Source: JANMMJ01 sp964543235
GTDB lineage: Bacteria; Pseudomonadota; Alphaproteobacteria; Rhizobiales; Aestuariivirgaceae
Length of the DNA: 14,773 nucleotides
Direction of reading: 5' to 3'
Assembly: GCA_964543235.1 (NCBI GenBank)
Contig: CAZIXE010000084.1
Coordinates: forward strand, 1-14,773
How positions within the stretch are numbered: the stretch's first letter is position 1; every line of letters begins with the position of its first letter. Positions 12,755 to 14,773 of the stretch are shown piece by piece. Position numbers and translations under genes: made by a program. The notes under the pieces are model-generated. The model was not told the DNA's origin. It saw nothing but the letters and a program-made list of their open reading frames with translations, and did no database searches.

Positions 12755-13787
12755 TTAGGTTAGAGCCGGTGACTCCATGCAGCCGCTGGCGGCTGCGGCA
12801 TAGGCGGCCTCGACCAGGGCGAAGGTCTTGAGGTTGTCGGCACCGGAAGTTTCGGGCGTGGTGCCGGTCTGCCAGCAGTCAAGCCAGTGACGCTGGGTGT
12901 TGACGACGCTCTCCTGTACCAGGAGCCAGGGCTCGGCCCCCCCAGGCCAGCGGCTTGGGACTGACATCCTCGATGCGGCTGCCGGCTGGGCTGGTGACCG
13001 TCATGCGCCGGTCCGCCGTCAGCACGATCGAGCCCCGGCGGCCCTCGACGTGGATCAGGGTCTGGGGGAAGGGATCGGGCGTCTGGCGGCTTTCATAGGT
13101 GAAGTCGCAGAGGCTGGTGGCGCCGTTCTGATGGGCGAGCAGCACGGTCGCCATGTCCTCGCCGGCAATGCCCTGCCGGATCGTCTGGGTACGGCAGAAG
13201 ACATTTTTGGCCTCACCCAAGAAGGCACGGGCGACGTCGAGGACATGCACGCCGATATCCATGAGGATGAAACGCCTGGCCTCGGCCAGATAGGGCTGGC
13301 CCTTGTAGACATCGAAATTGGTGCACCAGGAGAAGCGGCCCCAGATGGGTTCGCCGATCTCGCCCGATCGCAGCACCTCGCGGGCCCGGCGCAGTGGGCG
13401 CTGGAAGCGGAAATTCTCGTGCACCATGAGCGGGCGGTCCGCGGCCTGCATCGCCGCCACCATGGTGCCGGCATCGACGAGATCGCGGGCGAAGGGCTTC
13501 TGCACGATAGCGGCGATCCGGTACGTTGCGCAGAGCTCGACGAGCGGCCGGTGAGAGTCGACGGTGGTGACGATGTCGACGAAATCGGGCTTCGCCTCGC
13601 GCAGCATGGACTCGACGTCGGTGAAGTGGGCGGGAACCGCGAAGCGCTGCGCCGCTGCTTCTGCCTTGGCGGGATCGAGATCGCAGACGGCGGCGAGATT
13701 GCAGCGGTCGCCCAATTCTTTCCAGGCAGCCAGATGATTTGCAGCGAAGAAACCGCATCCGATCAGGGCAAGGCGGGGCAGGGGCAT
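12755..13787 (-). pseudogene. Gfo/Idh/MocA family oxidoreductase, frameshifted near the 3' end
   Basis: This is a NAD(P)-dependent sugar-type dehydrogenase. The Rossmann motif GCGFFA is at residues 10-15, an EKP-like motif reads QKP (96-98), and DIGVHVLD places His181/Asp184 in the catalytic region. Frame 1 runs from the ATG at 13787 to residue ~283 (PLAWG) and then gives nonsense to a stop at 12879. The expected ending (EPWLLVQESVVNTQRHWLDC...GADNLKTFALVEAAYAAAASG) continues in another frame to the TAA at 12755. Removing one base from the seven-G run (12937-12943 on the plus strand) restores a 343-residue protein of normal length. A homopolymer sequencing error or a recent mutation are both possible. 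The substrate is unknown. The gene is divergent from the SUMF1-domain gene. Confidence 0.85.
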
Positions 13788-13916
13788 GGAGCAGCAGTTC
13801 CGGTTGGGGTGAGGCGCGGCAGCATGGCGGGGTGCCCGCGTGGTGGCAAGGGGCTGGAAGGGTGGAAGAAGGCACTCGATCCCGCCACACTTGGATGTTC
13901 GTGCCGGTCGAGATGG

Positions 13917-13925
13917 TGCTATAAG
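13917..13925 (+). promoter_or_regulatory. Extended -10 promoter of the SUMF1-domain gene
   Basis: TGC-TATAAG (13917-13925) is an extended -10 element matching TATAAT at 5/6. Predicted transcription start is near 13932, just before the ribosome site AAGGGA (13938-13943) and the ATG at 13950. No good -35 is seen at the right distance, as is common for extended -10 promoters. The rest of the 162-bp divergent gap shows nothing further. Confidence 0.4.
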
Positions 13926-13949
13926 CAATCGCAAGACAAGGGATCGGCG

Positions 13950-14773
13950 ATGAGACGGGTCACTCTCGCAGCAGTGCTGCTCTTGAGCGCCAACGCGCCT
14001 TGGAGCCTCGGAGATGAATTGCGCGCGCTTCAGGACTGCCCGGCTTGCCCGGAGATGGTCGTCTTGCCGGCGGGGCATTTCGTCATGGGCTCGCCCGAAA
14101 GCGAGAAGGAGCGTTCGGGCGACGAGAGCCCGATGCACCGCGTCGAGTTTGCACGCAGCTTTGCGATGTCCCGCTTCGAGACGAGACATGCCGAGTTCGA
14201 AGCATTCGTGAAAGAGACAGCGCGCCAGATGCCACCCTGTTACAGGGATCCTCAGTTTCCGCGCACACCCGACCATCCGGTCATTTGTGTCAGCGTCGAT
14301 GATGCGGAGTCCTATGTCGAATGGCTCAGCGCCAAGACCGGCGCGGTCTACCGGCTGCCGAGCGAGGCAGAATGGGAGTACGCCGTCCGTGGCCAGGCGG
14401 ATGGCGCCGCCGCCTCGGTCTACTCATTCGGCAACGACGCCGCTCAGCTTTGCGCGAATGCCAACACGCGTGTCGAGTTCTGCAACGATGGCTACCCCAA
14501 TACGGCGCCGGTGGGCTCGTTTCCGCCCAACGCGTTTGGTCTGTTTGACATGCACGGCAATGTCTGGGAGTTCATGGCGGATTGCGTGACGACGAGCTAT
14601 GACGGGGCGCCGGCCGACGGCGCAACCGTGCGGGAGGGTGACTGCGGCAAGCGGATCATGAGGGGCGGAGGCTGGTACAATGCAAGTACCGGGCATCATC
14701 GGTCAGCCAATCGTGGCTGGCTGGGCGTTCAGATGCGGGACCCCATGACGGGATTCCGGGTGGTTCGCGAGAT
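13950..14773 (+). CDS. SUMF1/formylglycine-generating-enzyme-like domain protein, 3' end outside window
   Basis: The first 274 residues of an exported SUMF1 (FGE-sulfatase) superfamily protein are visible; the gene continues past the edge. A signal peptide (MRRVTLAAVLLLSANAPWSL) is followed by CPEMVVLPAGHFVMGSPESE (residues 33-52), RLPSEAEWEYAVRG (135-148), AFGLFDMHGNVWEF (195-208), RGGGWYN (238-244) and TGFRVVR (267-273), the classical family landmarks. Family roles include formylglycine formation in sulfatases and C-type-lectin-like structural functions. The Cys pair that formylglycine-generating enzymes carry after the RGG motif is absent (NASTGHHRSANRG instead), so true FGE activity is unlikely. 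AAGGGA lies 6 nt before the ATG. Other cysteines (30, 33, 97, 113, 168, 178, 212, 232) suggest disulfides in the periplasm. Confidence 0.9.
   Translation, partial: MRRVTLAAVLLLSANAPWSLGDELRALQDCPACPEMVVLPAGHFVMGSPESEKERSGDESPMHRVEFARSFAMSRFETRHAEFEAFVKETARQMPPCYRDPQFPRTPDHPVICVSVDDAESYVEWLSAKTGAVYRLPSEAEWEYAVRGQADGAAASVYSFGNDAAQLCANANTRVEFCNDGYPNTAPVGSFPPNAFGLFDMHGNVWEFMADCVTTSYDGAPADGATVREGDCGKRIMRGGGWYNASTGHHRSANRGWLGVQMRDPMTGFRVVRE

Noticed and set aside
13950..14773. Annotation as a functional formylglycine-generating enzyme
   Set aside because: The cysteine pair after the RGG motif is missing, so only the superfamily name is supported.

Overview
The window looks like a chromosomal segment of a GC-rich alphaproteobacterium, probably Hyphomicrobiales/Rhizobiales. 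The evidence is the strong G/C preference at third codon positions, a family set typical of that class (single-domain CspA-type proteins, BTLCP transglutaminase-like peptidase, RlmJ, DUF2846-type lipoprotein, small Cys-rich secreted proteins), and a GTTC-N7-GTTC direct repeat, the LexA operator form known from alphaproteobacteria. I see no tRNA, rRNA, CRISPR array, phage gene or transposase. A short direct repeat at the left edge may be the end of a mobile element lying outside the window.

Layout. 1-300: edge repeat, then a promoter and a ~200-nt structured leader for a cold shock protein (304-519). 573-1609: a Cys-rich secreted protein and a class I glutamine amidotransferase. 1532-4807 (minus): a coupled three-gene transporter operon of two paralogous MFS carriers and one EamA/DMT carrier; its 3' end overlaps the amidotransferase tail to tail. 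4906-5544: metallo-beta-lactamase-fold hydrolase. 5603-5815 (minus): second cold shock protein with its own terminator. 6029-6830: a divergent pair, a DUF2846-like lipoprotein and a 51-residue secreted peptide, around a CRP/FNR-like palindrome. 6893-8661 (minus): an unknown periplasmic protein followed by rlmJ. 8731-9939: Bcr/CflA drug efflux carrier. 10038-11579: RTX calcium-binding protein, probably type I secreted. 11586-12718 (minus): BTLCP/LapG-like protease, a 45-residue membrane peptide and their upstream promoter. 12755-13787 (minus): Gfo/Idh/MocA oxidoreductase with a one-base frameshift. 13950-end: a SUMF1/FGE-sulfatase-domain protein cut by the window edge.

The most interesting locus is 11586-12718. 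A near-ideal promoter (TTGACA, 17-bp spacer, TAGATT) carries an exact alphaproteobacterial LexA box filling its spacer. Downstream lie at least one well-supported tiny membrane protein (45 aa, strong Shine-Dalgarno, a hairpin just upstream) and then a BTLCP periplasmic protease. This predicts a DNA-damage-inducible small-membrane-protein module, formally reminiscent of Caulobacter SidA although no homology is claimed. The protease lies tail to tail with the RTX protein, recalling the LapG-LapA protease/adhesin pairing. The link between DNA damage, the membrane peptide and surface-protein processing is inference.

Most other genes are ordinary housekeeping or accessory functions. Starts were moved from the longest ORF to the biologically likely codon where Shine-Dalgarno, family alignment or overlap with a neighbour required it.
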